Shown here: piece after piece, positions 46,843 through 54,286 of the stretch
Layout: the number at the start of each line of letters is the position of its first letter
How positions within the stretch are numbered: position 1 is the first letter of the stretch
From: Candidatus Omnitrophota bacterium
Lineage (GTDB): Bacteria > Omnitrophota > Gorgyraeia > Gygaellales > Profunditerraquicolaceae
Reading direction: 5' to 3'
DNA: 64,000 nt
Assembly: GCA_026387315.1 (NCBI GenBank)
Contig: JAPLLY010000007.1
Span: 1-64,000 of the forward strand
Program-made: the position numbers and the translations under genes
Notes under the pieces: generated by a model
Told to the model about the DNA's origin: nothing
The model's input: only the letters and a program-made list of their open reading frames with translations
Database searches by the model: none

Positions 46843-47737
46843 TTACGCCAGGATCAATGCCAAAAGAAGAGGCAATCGGTTAGGATTCTGGTTCTTTAGA
46901 ATGCTTTTAAAATTTTTAGGGTTGCCCGGCGCCTACGCGTTATTATATTTTGTTTGTTTACATTACCTGCTTTTTGATAAAAACGCTGTTTTAAATGCTT
47001 TAAGTTATATCCGCAGAAGATTCCCCACCGCTAATTTTTTAAAACGGCGGTTGAAGGTTTATTGTTTATTTATCAGCCAAGGTAAACAGTTAATTGACCG
47101 GGCAGCAATACTATCAGGAAAAAACTTATTTGATATCCAGCTTAAGGGGTACGAACAATTTAGCAGTTTATTGGCCGATAAAAATAAAGGTTTTGTTCTT
47201 TTAACCGCGCACGCCGGCAATTGGCAAATCTCCCTGGCCACTTTAAAAAAAATGGCTAAGCCGGTGTATCTAATGATGCGGCCAGAGGATAATGCGGCAG
47301 TAAAAGAATCTTTGAATATCGACGCCCAGGATAGTTTTATTAAAATTATCTCTCCTGAAGGATACCTGGGAGGGGTAGTTGAGGCAATGCAGGTTTTAAA
47401 AGGGGGAAATATTGTTTCAATCATGGGTGATCGTAAATACGGCTTCGAGGCCCTGGAGGTCTCCTTTTTAAAAGATAAGGCCTATTTTCCTTTTGGCGCT
47501 TTTAGCCTGGCCGCCAGCAGCAACTGTCCGATCGTGGTATTATTATCCGCCAAACTTGGCCCAAATAAATATATCGTAGATGTTTCACATATTTTATATC
47601 CGCGCTATAATAGTAATAAAGATAAGGGAGGGCAGCTGAAAATTTACGTTCAGGAGTTTGCTAATATTCTGGATGAATATGCCGCTGCATACCCATATCA
47701 GTGTTTTTTGTTTCATGATGTATGGAGTAAAAATTAA
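46826..47737 (+). CDS. LpxL/HtrB-type acyltransferase
   Basis: 303 residues. The N-terminal hydrophobic region (FFRMLLKFLGLPGAYALLYFVCLHYLLF) and acyltransferase core match the lipid A late acyltransferase family: FVLLTAHAGNWQISLATLKKM (H-x4 motif, His then Gln rather than Glu/Asp), VSIMGDRKYGFEALEVSFLKDKAYFPFGAFSLA and CFLFHDVW. APE clusters include such an acyltransferase next to the glycosyltransferase. It likely acylates the headgroup during anchoring of the product. The altered fifth residue of the HxxxxD/E motif is worth checking. Confidence 0.8.
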   Translation: MQKSPNYARINAKRRGNRLGFWFFRMLLKFLGLPGAYALLYFVCLHYLLFDKNAVLNALSYIRRRFPTANFLKRRLKVYCLFISQGKQLIDRAAILSGKNLFDIQLKGYEQFSSLLADKNKGFVLLTAHAGNWQISLATLKKMAKPVYLMMRPEDNAAVKESLNIDAQDSFIKIISPEGYLGGVVEAMQVLKGGNIVSIMGDRKYGFEALEVSFLKDKAYFPFGAFSLAASSNCPIVVLLSAKLGPNKYIVDVSHILYPRYNSNKDKGGQLKIYVQEFANILDEYAAAYPYQCFLFHDVWSKN

Positions 47738-47741
47738 TATT

Positions 47742-47817
47742 TTTTTGCGGGTCCTGCCGAGGCTTGTCCCACGCGGCCAATTGTCCGCGTGTGATCAAGC
47801 CTCGTCACCCGCAAAAA
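47742..47817. repeat. Long three-part hairpin before ACP 2
   Basis: Nested stems: TTTTTGCGGGT/ACCCGCAAAAA (outer), CGAGGCTTG/CAAGCCTCG (middle) and ACGCGG/CCGCGT (inner). The A tract is on the 3' side, so it is not a + strand terminator. It fills most of the gap between the LpxL-like and ACP genes and is unlike the other repeat families here. Confidence 0.8.
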
Positions 47818-47851
47818 TGAACACTTTAATATTCGATAACAGGAGGAGAAC

Positions 47852-48145
47852 ATGGCAGAGAATAAAGAACAGGAACTAAAAACAATCCGCAAGAAATTAA
47901 AAGAACTGTTAGTCAGCCACCTTGCGTTAGAGGATGTCGTGCCTGAAAAAATTAAAGACGATGAAATCCTCTTTGGTGAAGGCTTAGGCCTGGACTCATT
48001 AGACGCGGTTGAAATTGTAGTTTTGCTCCAGCGTAATTTTGGAATAGAAGTAAAAGACATGAGCCAGGGAAGAAAAATATTTTATTCCGTGGATACTCTA
48101 GCTAACTATATCTACGACAACCAAAAACAAGAAAATCGCCAATAA
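47852..48145 (+). CDS. Acyl carrier protein 2
   Basis: 97 residues. Ser49 in the FGEGLGLDSLDAVEIVV motif is the phosphopantetheine site. The N-terminus has an added charged helix (NKEQELKTIRKKLKELLVSHLALEDV). CAGGAGGAG Shine-Dalgarno. Eight bases after it comes a ketosynthase gene. It is like the second ACP of APE clusters (ApeE/ApeF pair). Confidence 0.9.
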   Translation: MAENKEQELKTIRKKLKELLVSHLALEDVVPEKIKDDEILFGEGLGLDSLDAVEIVVLLQRNFGIEVKDMSQGRKIFYSVDTLANYIYDNQKQENRQ

Positions 48146-48153
48146 ATTCCTCT

Positions 48154-49362
48154 ATGCCTGAAACAAATATCGCTATCACTGGCTTGGGCGCGATTTCAGC
48201 CTGCGGTAATAATATTAAAGATACCCTGCGGAATTTCTCTTGCGGAGCAAGAAATGCCGGAAAAGTTTCCCTATTTGAATCCGGACTTGATTATCCGGTC
48301 TTCCAAATAAATAATTTTACTCCGCTTGAACCTATTGCCATGCGCACTTTAAATCTGGCTTTTCAAGCAACTCAAGAAGCAATCGTTGAGGCAGGATTTG
48401 AGAACGGCTTTGGTAATTTACGCGTTGGCATATGTTTGGGTACTACAGTCGCCAGCCAATTAAATGATATAGATTTTTATCGTGTTTACCGTGAAAAGGG
48501 AAGCGCGCCATTGGATTCGATTGATCGATTCCTAAAAGGTAATCTTGCTGCTGGCGTGGCGAAATCATTAAAAATACAAACTAGGTTATGTTGCACAATA
48601 GTTAATGCTTGCTCATCCGGAACCGATGCGATTGGCGTAGGAGTATCCTGGCTGCGCAACGATTATTGCGATATGGTTATTGCCGGTGGCGCCGATGAAT
48701 TAAACCGTGTTCCCCTGGATGGCTTTGGCTCCCTCAGCGTAGTAAGTAAATCTTTATGCGCCCCGTTTGACCGCGATCGCGCAGGTTTAAATCTCGGAGA
48801 GGGAGCCGGAATCCTGATACTGGAACAGGAAGCAATTGCCCGCGAGTGGGGAAAAACGCCAACACTATTTCTTAAAGGTTACGGCTTAGCCGCAGATGCC
48901 TATCATTTAACTGCCCCGCGCCCGGATGGCAGCGGTTTAGAGCAGGCTTTAGAGCGGGCTTTAGGCGAAGCAAATATCCAGCCCAAAGATGTTGCGTTTG
49001 TGAATGCCCATGGCACCGCCACCAAAGATAATGATTTAGTAGAAGGCAAAGTTTTAGCCAGAGTATTTGGCCAAAAAATTAAATTCCTTTCAACCAAAGG
49101 TTTTACCGGACATACCTTAGGCGCGGCCGGAGGACTAGAGGCAGTTTTTACCTGTTTAGGATTACGCGATGGTTGGATTCCGGCTAGCCCTGGTTTTTTA
49201 AATTTGGACCCGGAGATTGGCATCGCTCCGGTTAACCAAAGAACACAGATCAATGGTAATTATGCCGTATCAACATCACTGGCTTTTGGCGGAAACAACT
49301 CAGCATTAGTAATTTCAAGACACCCGGCGCTAAGCGGTATTGCGCCGGTGTTGTCTAGGTAG
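48154..49362 (+). CDS. Beta-ketoacyl-ACP synthase (active type)
   Basis: 402 residues with the full catalytic set: Cys153 in IVNACSSGTDAIGVG, His in FVNAHGTATKDND and His in TKGFTGHTLGAAGG. The APFDRDRAGLNLGEGAGILIL block is intact. Similar to the ApeO/ApeR ketosynthases. The last ~14 residues (RHPALSGIAPVLSR) are encoded by a two-hairpin leader element (49320-49369) in which the stop codon also lies, so the C-terminal tail came with the element. Confidence 0.88.
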   Translation: MPETNIAITGLGAISACGNNIKDTLRNFSCGARNAGKVSLFESGLDYPVFQINNFTPLEPIAMRTLNLAFQATQEAIVEAGFENGFGNLRVGICLGTTVASQLNDIDFYRVYREKGSAPLDSIDRFLKGNLAAGVAKSLKIQTRLCCTIVNACSSGTDAIGVGVSWLRNDYCDMVIAGGADELNRVPLDGFGSLSVVSKSLCAPFDRDRAGLNLGEGAGILILEQEAIAREWGKTPTLFLKGYGLAADAYHLTAPRPDGSGLEQALERALGEANIQPKDVAFVNAHGTATKDNDLVEGKVLARVFGQKIKFLSTKGFTGHTLGAAGGLEAVFTCLGLRDGWIPASPGFLNLDPEIGIAPVNQRTQINGNYAVSTSLAFGGNNSALVISRHPALSGIAPVLSR

Positions 49363-49369
49363 ACAAGGA
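49320..49369 (+). repeat. Two-hairpin leader element, copy 2
   Basis: ACACCCGGCGC (49320-49330) pairs with GCGCCGGTGT (49342-49351), with one extra C bulged out. The second hairpin is TTGTCTA-gg-TAGACAA (49351-49366), followed by AAGGA that serves the ATG at 49376. It overlaps the end of the ketosynthase gene and contains its TAG stop. Confidence 0.7.
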
Positions 49370-49375
49370 ATTAAA

Positions 49376-50455
49376 ATGTATATTGCCGGCATGGGGATAG
49401 TCTTTAATCGTGGACGCGGGTTAGCTAATTTAGAAAAAGCCTTAATTGCAGGCTGGGTTATGCCGTCCGCCACCTGGCGGACACCGACGCAATACCAATC
49501 TGCGCCGGGTGAGCTATTTTACCAAGTACCTGCCGAGGCAATCACAGATAAACAGGTGTTTAAAGAGGCGCGGCGCGCGGATAACTTCAGCAAAATGGCT
49601 ACCCTGGCGGCTTTTGATGCCTTAGTTGATAGTAGTATTCCGAAACAAAGCAAGCAGAAGCTGGGAGTTATCCTGGCTACGGCCTTTGGAGCGCATGTCA
49701 CTACCTTTAGTTTCCTGGATGATATCTTAACCTACGGCGATGCCGGAGTTTCCCCGACTTTGTTTTCGCACTCCGTGCATAATGCCGCGGCTTCCTATAT
49801 TGCTTTAAACCTGCAAACTCGCGGCCCTACGCTAACGATGACTCAGTTTGCCAATTCATTTCATCAGGCAATTATCCTGGCAGAAGCCTGGCTCAAAGAA
49901 AAAAGGTGCGAATATGTTTTAGTCGGAAGCGTAGATCAAGCCGGCAAAGTAATGGAGTATATCTGCAGCAGGAAATTAAAACTTGCGCTGGACGGCAAGA
50001 TCAAACCCTTTAATTTCTCAAAAATTCCCGAATCCGTGCCCGGAGAAGGAAGTGCTTTTTTTCTGGTCACGGATAATGTAAAATATAATAAATATTGTTC
50101 AATATCCGCTCTGCCGCAAGGCGCCCAAGAAGAAGATGATGATTTGTATATCTTAGATAGCGATGGCATGTGTGGTAATGAAAAGCTTTACAGCGGGCTG
50201 GCCAAAAACAAAACCCCGCTTACTTCTTACGCGCCGATCTTCGGCAGTATGCTTACTTTGAGCAGTTTTAGCTGTATGGCAGGGGCATTAATGCTTAAAA
50301 ACCAGAAACTTTATGCTTCGCCAATTAAAGAGAACCCGCGCAACTTGAATATTTCAACTAAAAACGAAACTTTAGCAGTTCACAAGATCAAATGTTTAAG
50401 GTATAATTGTTACCAAGAAGAATTAATTATCCAACTAAGGAAGGGGGATGCATGA
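49376..50455 (+). CDS. Ketosynthase-like protein without catalytic Cys (chain-length-factor-like)
   Basis: 359 residues; ATG at 49376 is chosen for its AAGGA Shine-Dalgarno and because the protein then begins with the ketosynthase strand MYIAGMGIVFNRGRG. The elbow region reads LTMTQFANSFHQAIILAEAWL, so Phe (with Gln before it) stands where ketosynthases have Cys. The first catalytic His region is also not recognisable. The fold is kept: GVILATAFGAHVTTFSFLDDIL, PTLFSHSVHNAAASYIALNLQTRGPTLTM, CEYVLVGSVDQ. It would pair with the active ketosynthase at 48154, as CLFs do in type II PKS and the ApeO-ApeC pair. Overlaps the next gene by 4 bases. Confidence 0.82.
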   Translation: MYIAGMGIVFNRGRGLANLEKALIAGWVMPSATWRTPTQYQSAPGELFYQVPAEAITDKQVFKEARRADNFSKMATLAAFDALVDSSIPKQSKQKLGVILATAFGAHVTTFSFLDDILTYGDAGVSPTLFSHSVHNAAASYIALNLQTRGPTLTMTQFANSFHQAIILAEAWLKEKRCEYVLVGSVDQAGKVMEYICSRKLKLALDGKIKPFNFSKIPESVPGEGSAFFLVTDNVKYNKYCSISALPQGAQEEDDDLYILDSDGMCGNEKLYSGLAKNKTPLTSYAPIFGSMLTLSSFSCMAGALMLKNQKLYASPIKENPRNLNISTKNETLAVHKIKCLRYNCYQEELIIQLRKGDA

Positions 50456-51051
50456 AACTAGCCGCGAAGCTTTTTATCGCTATTTATTTAACGCTTTTTG
50501 TTTTTTCTATAGCCTGCGCTGCCACAACTACAACTAAACCTTATTATACAAAGGTTAATATCTGGTATGAAGACTCAGGAAAGATTCTCTCCACTAATTA
50601 CCATCGCGGAGCAATTATTCCCTTCTGTACAAAAGTAAATGTTATTAGCCAAACCAAAGAAAAAATTAATTTCACCACGGAAGATCAGCCGGGAATAACT
50701 TTTGCCTTAATTAATGTTCCTCGGCACAGCCTGGTCAACACTACAGAATTATTTAAACAATATTTTACCCAAGATAATCCTAAAGCTGGAAATACAGAAT
50801 TCAATAAATTCAGCGCTAAAGAAAAAGATAGTATTGAAAACGGAACTTTAATTGAGGGGATGAGCAAGGAAGCCGTAATTGCTGCCTATGGGTATCCACC
50901 TAAACACAAGACCCCGCTATTAACCAGCAACCTGTGGACCTATTGGGATGCCCGTTACTTAAGAAAATTAGTAATTTTTAAGAATAATGTTGTAACCAAA
51001 CTCGAAGAAATTAAAGAAGAATACGCGGGACGGCCGCGGTGGTATTGGTGA
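50452..51051 (+). CDS. Exported protein with BamE/SmpA-like C-terminal region
   Basis: 199 residues from ATG at 50452, with AAGGGGG just before and an ATGA overlap with the preceding gene. Signal peptide KLFIAIYLTLFVFSIACAA. After a beta-rich domain (YYTKVNIWYEDSGKILSTNYHRGAIIPFCTKVNVISQT) the C-terminal ~65 residues read like the small BamE/SmpA fold: IENGTLIEGMSKEAVIAAYGYPPKHKTPLLTSNLWTYWDARYLRKLVIFKNNVVTKL. In BamE the G-M-S-x-x-x-V and W-x-Y features are typical. It is an envelope protein of the cluster, with a role unknown. Confidence 0.65.
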   Translation: MKLAAKLFIAIYLTLFVFSIACAATTTTKPYYTKVNIWYEDSGKILSTNYHRGAIIPFCTKVNVISQTKEKINFTTEDQPGITFALINVPRHSLVNTTELFKQYFTQDNPKAGNTEFNKFSAKEKDSIENGTLIEGMSKEAVIAAYGYPPKHKTPLLTSNLWTYWDARYLRKLVIFKNNVVTKLEEIKEEYAGRPRWYW

Positions 51052-51053
51052 GG

Positions 51054-51104
51054 CACCCCGCGCTAATTGGTATTGCGCGGGTGTTGTCTAGGTAGACAAG
51101 GAGG
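51054..51104 (+). repeat. Two-hairpin leader element, copy 3
   Basis: CACCCCGCGC (51054-51063) pairs with GCGCGGGTG (51075-51083), leaving one C bulged. The second hairpin TTGTCTA-gg-TAGACAA (51084-51099) runs into the Shine-Dalgarno AAGGAGG (51098-51104), seven bases before the ATG at 51112. It begins three bases after the preceding stop. Confidence 0.7.
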
Positions 51105-51111
51105 CGGGATC

Positions 51112-51600
51112 ATGAACAAAAGCGAAAGCCTGATCAATGATCTGGGAATGCGCGTAGTCAAACTCTGCATAATCCTGGGTATAGTGTTTCTTTTTAGGTT
51201 CCTTATTTCTAAGATTACTGTTTTTGATGAGACTGAGTTTTTTAATACCAGGCTAACGGTATTAGACGTGCTGATCGGAGCGGCAAACGCGGTAATCCTG
51301 GTATTTCTCATGAAATTTGGTTTTTATCTGAGTAAGCATTATGAAATAATTAATTTTCCTAAGGCTATGGTTATCGTCAAATGGATAGTTATGCTCATTG
51401 CTTCCATAATTGCCTACCAAACATTTTATCATATGGCTAAACATATATTCAGGCGCCATAATATCGAAACCTATAACATTACTTTCCTTTGCATCAACCT
51501 GCTGGTATTGGCAAGATTAGGTGTTTTAGTCTTCTCAAATATGGAGAAGATTATAGATTTATTCGTGGGTAAAATAAAAGTAGTTTTAAAGGTTAACTAA
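51112..51600 (+). CDS. Four-helix membrane protein of unknown function
   Basis: 162 residues, ATG at 51112 chosen by its AAGGAGG. No family recognised. Four hydrophobic segments: about 16-33 (KLCIILGIVFLFRFLIS), 50-68 (VLIGAANAVILVFLMKF), 85-102 (IVKWIVMLIASIIAYQTF) and 123-142 (ITFLCINLLVLARLGVLVF). The ends are basic. It lies between a BamE-like exported protein and ACP 3 in the cluster, so it may belong to export or to the membrane-bound synthesis complex. Confidence 0.6.
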   Translation: MNKSESLINDLGMRVVKLCIILGIVFLFRFLISKITVFDETEFFNTRLTVLDVLIGAANAVILVFLMKFGFYLSKHYEIINFPKAMVIVKWIVMLIASIIAYQTFYHMAKHIFRRHNIETYNITFLCINLLVLARLGVLVFSNMEKIIDLFVGKIKVVLKVN

Positions 51601-51602
51601 AA

Positions 51603-51848
51603 ATGGCTCTGGATACCAAACAAGTCGAGGAAAAACTGATCTGCCAGATAGCAGGCATTTTATCTGCGGATAGCAGAAAGATAAAACCAGAAGTCCCGCT
51701 GCATACCTTAGGAGTAGATTCCCTAAGTTTTGTGGAGCTTCTGGTTTTTATTGAAAAGGAATTTAAAATAAAACTTATGACTTCCGGATCGCAGGCCGAG
51801 GATTTTAGAACTATTCATTCGCTGGCCAGGCGCATCAGCAGGCAATAG
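51603..51848 (+). CDS. Acyl carrier protein 3
   Basis: 81 residues. Ser40 in LHTLGVDSLSFVELLVFIE is the phosphopantetheine attachment site. Compared with the other two ACPs it has S in place of D after the DSL motif. It begins two bases after the membrane protein gene and is followed at once by the condensation-domain acyltransferase, which suggests it hands its acyl group to that enzyme. Confidence 0.88.
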   Translation: MALDTKQVEEKLICQIAGILSADSRKIKPEVPLHTLGVDSLSFVELLVFIEKEFKIKLMTSGSQAEDFRTIHSLARRISRQ

Positions 51849-51849
51849 C

Positions 51850-53130
51850 ATGAAACGATATCTAACCGGTATCGACTGGATAGTTAACGCGATAGATTAT
51901 ACAGCTAAGGCTCAATCCGGAATAGGTAATCACTCCGAAGTCATCCTAGAGTTAAAAAATACCCCTGACCATAAATCATTAGAAGAACTATTAAACAATT
52001 TTATCCAAAAATTCCCGCTGCTAAACGGCTTTCCTAGCCGCGCTCTAAATCTCTGCCCTTACTGGAAGGTGCTTTCAGCTAAAAAGGCGCTGCCTTTACG
52101 GGTGTATACCGTAAAACTTAACGCTGATTCCCAATACTTATCGCCAATGGCCGCGCGGGTCAACGCGGCGTTTCAAGATAAAAGAGAACACCTGGTTTTT
52201 ACTCTGGTAGAAACCTCCGGGCGAACTTTTTTAGGCATGGCCTTTGACCACCGCATCCTGGATGCTAAAGGCGCGGAGGCTTTCCTGCATCTTTTCCAGC
52301 AATACTATCAGAATAAAAAACCTCCGCGGATTTCTTATGCCTGCCCGCCGCATCTGAACAATTGGATAGAGAAATTTTTTGCCGGCAGGCAAATCAACCG
52401 GTTTTTATTAAACCTGACCAAAGAACATCCCCGGACATTACCTTTTGATCCGTTGAATGAACCCTGTAAATTCAAGGTTATCCATTTAAATCCCGAACAA
52501 TCAGAGCGCCTTACCGGTATCGCCTATTCCCGCGCCGGTTATCTTATGTTCATGCCTTATGCCTTAGCCAGAAGCATACAGATTATGCACCGGATTTTTC
52601 AAGAAAAAAATATTGGCGGCTCAACTTATCTTATACCTGTACCCCTGGACATGCGTACCCAAGAAGAAGCGTTGAAGGAAACACTTTTTAACCACTTTTC
52701 GTTTTTTATTTTTAAAATTAGCGCCGATAAAATAAACGATCTTGCCGGGCTTTTAGCCGAGATAAAAAACCAGATGTATGAACAGGTAAAAAACAAGGTA
52801 CCTGAAGCCATAGTCAATGCCAGTTTCCTTTTGCGGATTGCCTCCTTGCCGCTGGTAAATTTTTTCCTAAAATTAATGTCCAAAAAACATTTCGCGTCAT
52901 TTTCTTTTTCATACTTAAGTAATACTTATCAACAGAAAAGATTCATGCGGGGAGAAGTGCAGAATATTTTCCATCTGCCCAGGATGCCCAAGCCTCCCGG
53001 AGTCGGCATATTTTTTAACCAGTTTGACAATAAATTAAACATCACTCTTTCATACTTTAATGATCTACTAAATGATAAACAGGTAACCCAAATAACCAAA
53101 AACCTTGAGGCGCTCGGTAATGAAGGCTAA
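51850..53130 (+). CDS. Condensation-domain-like acyltransferase
   Basis: 426 residues with the two-lobed chloramphenicol-acetyltransferase fold of NRPS condensation domains and wax-ester-type acyltransferases. The catalytic HxxxD is in GMAFDHRILDAKGAEAFLHLF, with His134 and Asp138. The first His of the usual HHxxxD is Asp here. The second-lobe segment STYLIPVPLDMRTQEEALKETLFNHFSFF is the NxxS-type bridging region. It probably transfers an acyl chain from ACP 3 to an alcohol or amine of the product, perhaps the headgroup. It overlaps the next gene by 11 bases. Confidence 0.75.
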   Translation: MKRYLTGIDWIVNAIDYTAKAQSGIGNHSEVILELKNTPDHKSLEELLNNFIQKFPLLNGFPSRALNLCPYWKVLSAKKALPLRVYTVKLNADSQYLSPMAARVNAAFQDKREHLVFTLVETSGRTFLGMAFDHRILDAKGAEAFLHLFQQYYQNKKPPRISYACPPHLNNWIEKFFAGRQINRFLLNLTKEHPRTLPFDPLNEPCKFKVIHLNPEQSERLTGIAYSRAGYLMFMPYALARSIQIMHRIFQEKNIGGSTYLIPVPLDMRTQEEALKETLFNHFSFFIFKISADKINDLAGLLAEIKNQMYEQVKNKVPEAIVNASFLLRIASLPLVNFFLKLMSKKHFASFSFSYLSNTYQQKRFMRGEVQNIFHLPRMPKPPGVGIFFNQFDNKLNITLSYFNDLLNDKQVTQITKNLEALGNEG

Positions 53131-54280
53131 GGAGATAACTTGCGATGTACTGGTAGCCGGAGCGGGTATCTCTGGAGTAGCTGCGGCAATTTCTGCCAGC
53201 CGCCAGCAAGCCAAGACTATTCTAATTGAAAAAAATGGTTTTCCCGGAGGGATAGCCGTGGATTGCCAACACCGTTATATCTGCGGATTATACCCGAAAA
53301 ACACCGGAATCGCGCAAGATATAATCCTGGGTTTACAGAAACTTAACCCAAAAAACAGGTTTATCCGCATGGGTAAACTTTCAGTATTTTCATTTGCGCC
53401 TAAAAATTTAGAATTAATTCTGCGTAAGCTGATACAGAGAGAAAAAAATCTCAAGGTTCTCTATAACTGTACGGTTACCCAGGTTAAGAAAGAGAAGGGT
53501 TCCATTGTTTCCGTAAAAGCTGCTCAAAAACCACTCAACCGCATCCTCAACTTTATGCCCAGAACGGTAATCGACGCCAGCGGTCAAGGAATAGTAATCA
53601 AACTAGGCAAAGCACAATACAAGCTCGCACCCTTAAAATGCAGGCAATTAGCAGGATTTACTTTTGAGGTTCGTGGCCTAATTGATGCGTCAGATTTATT
53701 AGCCATAAAAGTACCTTATTATTTATCGATCTGGGTAAAACAAAAAAAATTACCCGCATATTTTAAATTTACTAATTTTGCTGATGGCCAAACCAAAAAT
53801 TCGGGAATGATCAAATTAAATCTTCCGGCTAAAAATACTTCCCAGCCAGCGCAAGAGGCCAAAAAATACGCTTCTTTGATACACGCTTATCTGCGTAAAG
53901 TTATACCTGAATTCAGAAATTCCCGTATTCATCGGGTCTCATCAGATATTCATGAGCGCGAAGGCCTGCGCCTGTATGGCGAACATATTCTCACCAAAGA
54001 AGAAGTCTTAAGCGCCAGGAAATTTCCTGATTCAATAGCCAAAGGTTGCTGGCCAATTGAATTCTGGCATCCTGAAAAAGGCCAACAGATTAAATACCTG
54101 GGGCCCAATAGATTCTACCAGATTCCGCTTGGTTGCCTTAAGTCCAAAAATATTACTAATCTTTTTGCCACAGGTAAATGCATTTCTGCTACCCCGCAGG
54201 CTTTAGCTTCCAGCAGAGTGATGGGAACTTGTATTTATTTAGGAGAAGCAGCGGGCAGGGCTGCGGGACCAACCACATAA
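53120..54280 (+). CDS. FAD-dependent oxidoreductase
   Basis: 386 residues from ATG at 53120. FAD motif ITCDVLVAGAGISGVAAAISASRQQAKTILIEKNGFPGGIAVDCQHRYICGLYP, typical of the FAD_oxidored family (PF12831-like). VIDASGQG is the second nucleotide block, and LFATGKCISATPQALASSRVMGTCIYLGEAAG the C-terminal FAD clamp. It is a second flavoenzyme in the cluster, distinct from the CrtI-like one. It could oxidise or reduce a chain or headgroup; specificity is unknown. Start of the next gene is 6 bases after the stop. Confidence 0.78.
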   Translation: MKAKEITCDVLVAGAGISGVAAAISASRQQAKTILIEKNGFPGGIAVDCQHRYICGLYPKNTGIAQDIILGLQKLNPKNRFIRMGKLSVFSFAPKNLELILRKLIQREKNLKVLYNCTVTQVKKEKGSIVSVKAAQKPLNRILNFMPRTVIDASGQGIVIKLGKAQYKLAPLKCRQLAGFTFEVRGLIDASDLLAIKVPYYLSIWVKQKKLPAYFKFTNFADGQTKNSGMIKLNLPAKNTSQPAQEAKKYASLIHAYLRKVIPEFRNSRIHRVSSDIHEREGLRLYGEHILTKEEVLSARKFPDSIAKGCWPIEFWHPEKGQQIKYLGPNRFYQIPLGCLKSKNITNLFATGKCISATPQALASSRVMGTCIYLGEAAGRAAGPTT

Positions 54281-54286
54281 CTAACT

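Noticed and set aside
46602-46883. 93-codon + strand frame across the GT2/LpxL junction
   Set aside because: It overlaps the DUF2062 part and the start of the acyltransferase gene, both well supported; no motif found.
47742-47817. Rho-independent terminator after the LpxL-like gene
   Set aside because: On the + strand the hairpin is preceded by T's and followed by A's, so no U tract follows the stem in the RNA.
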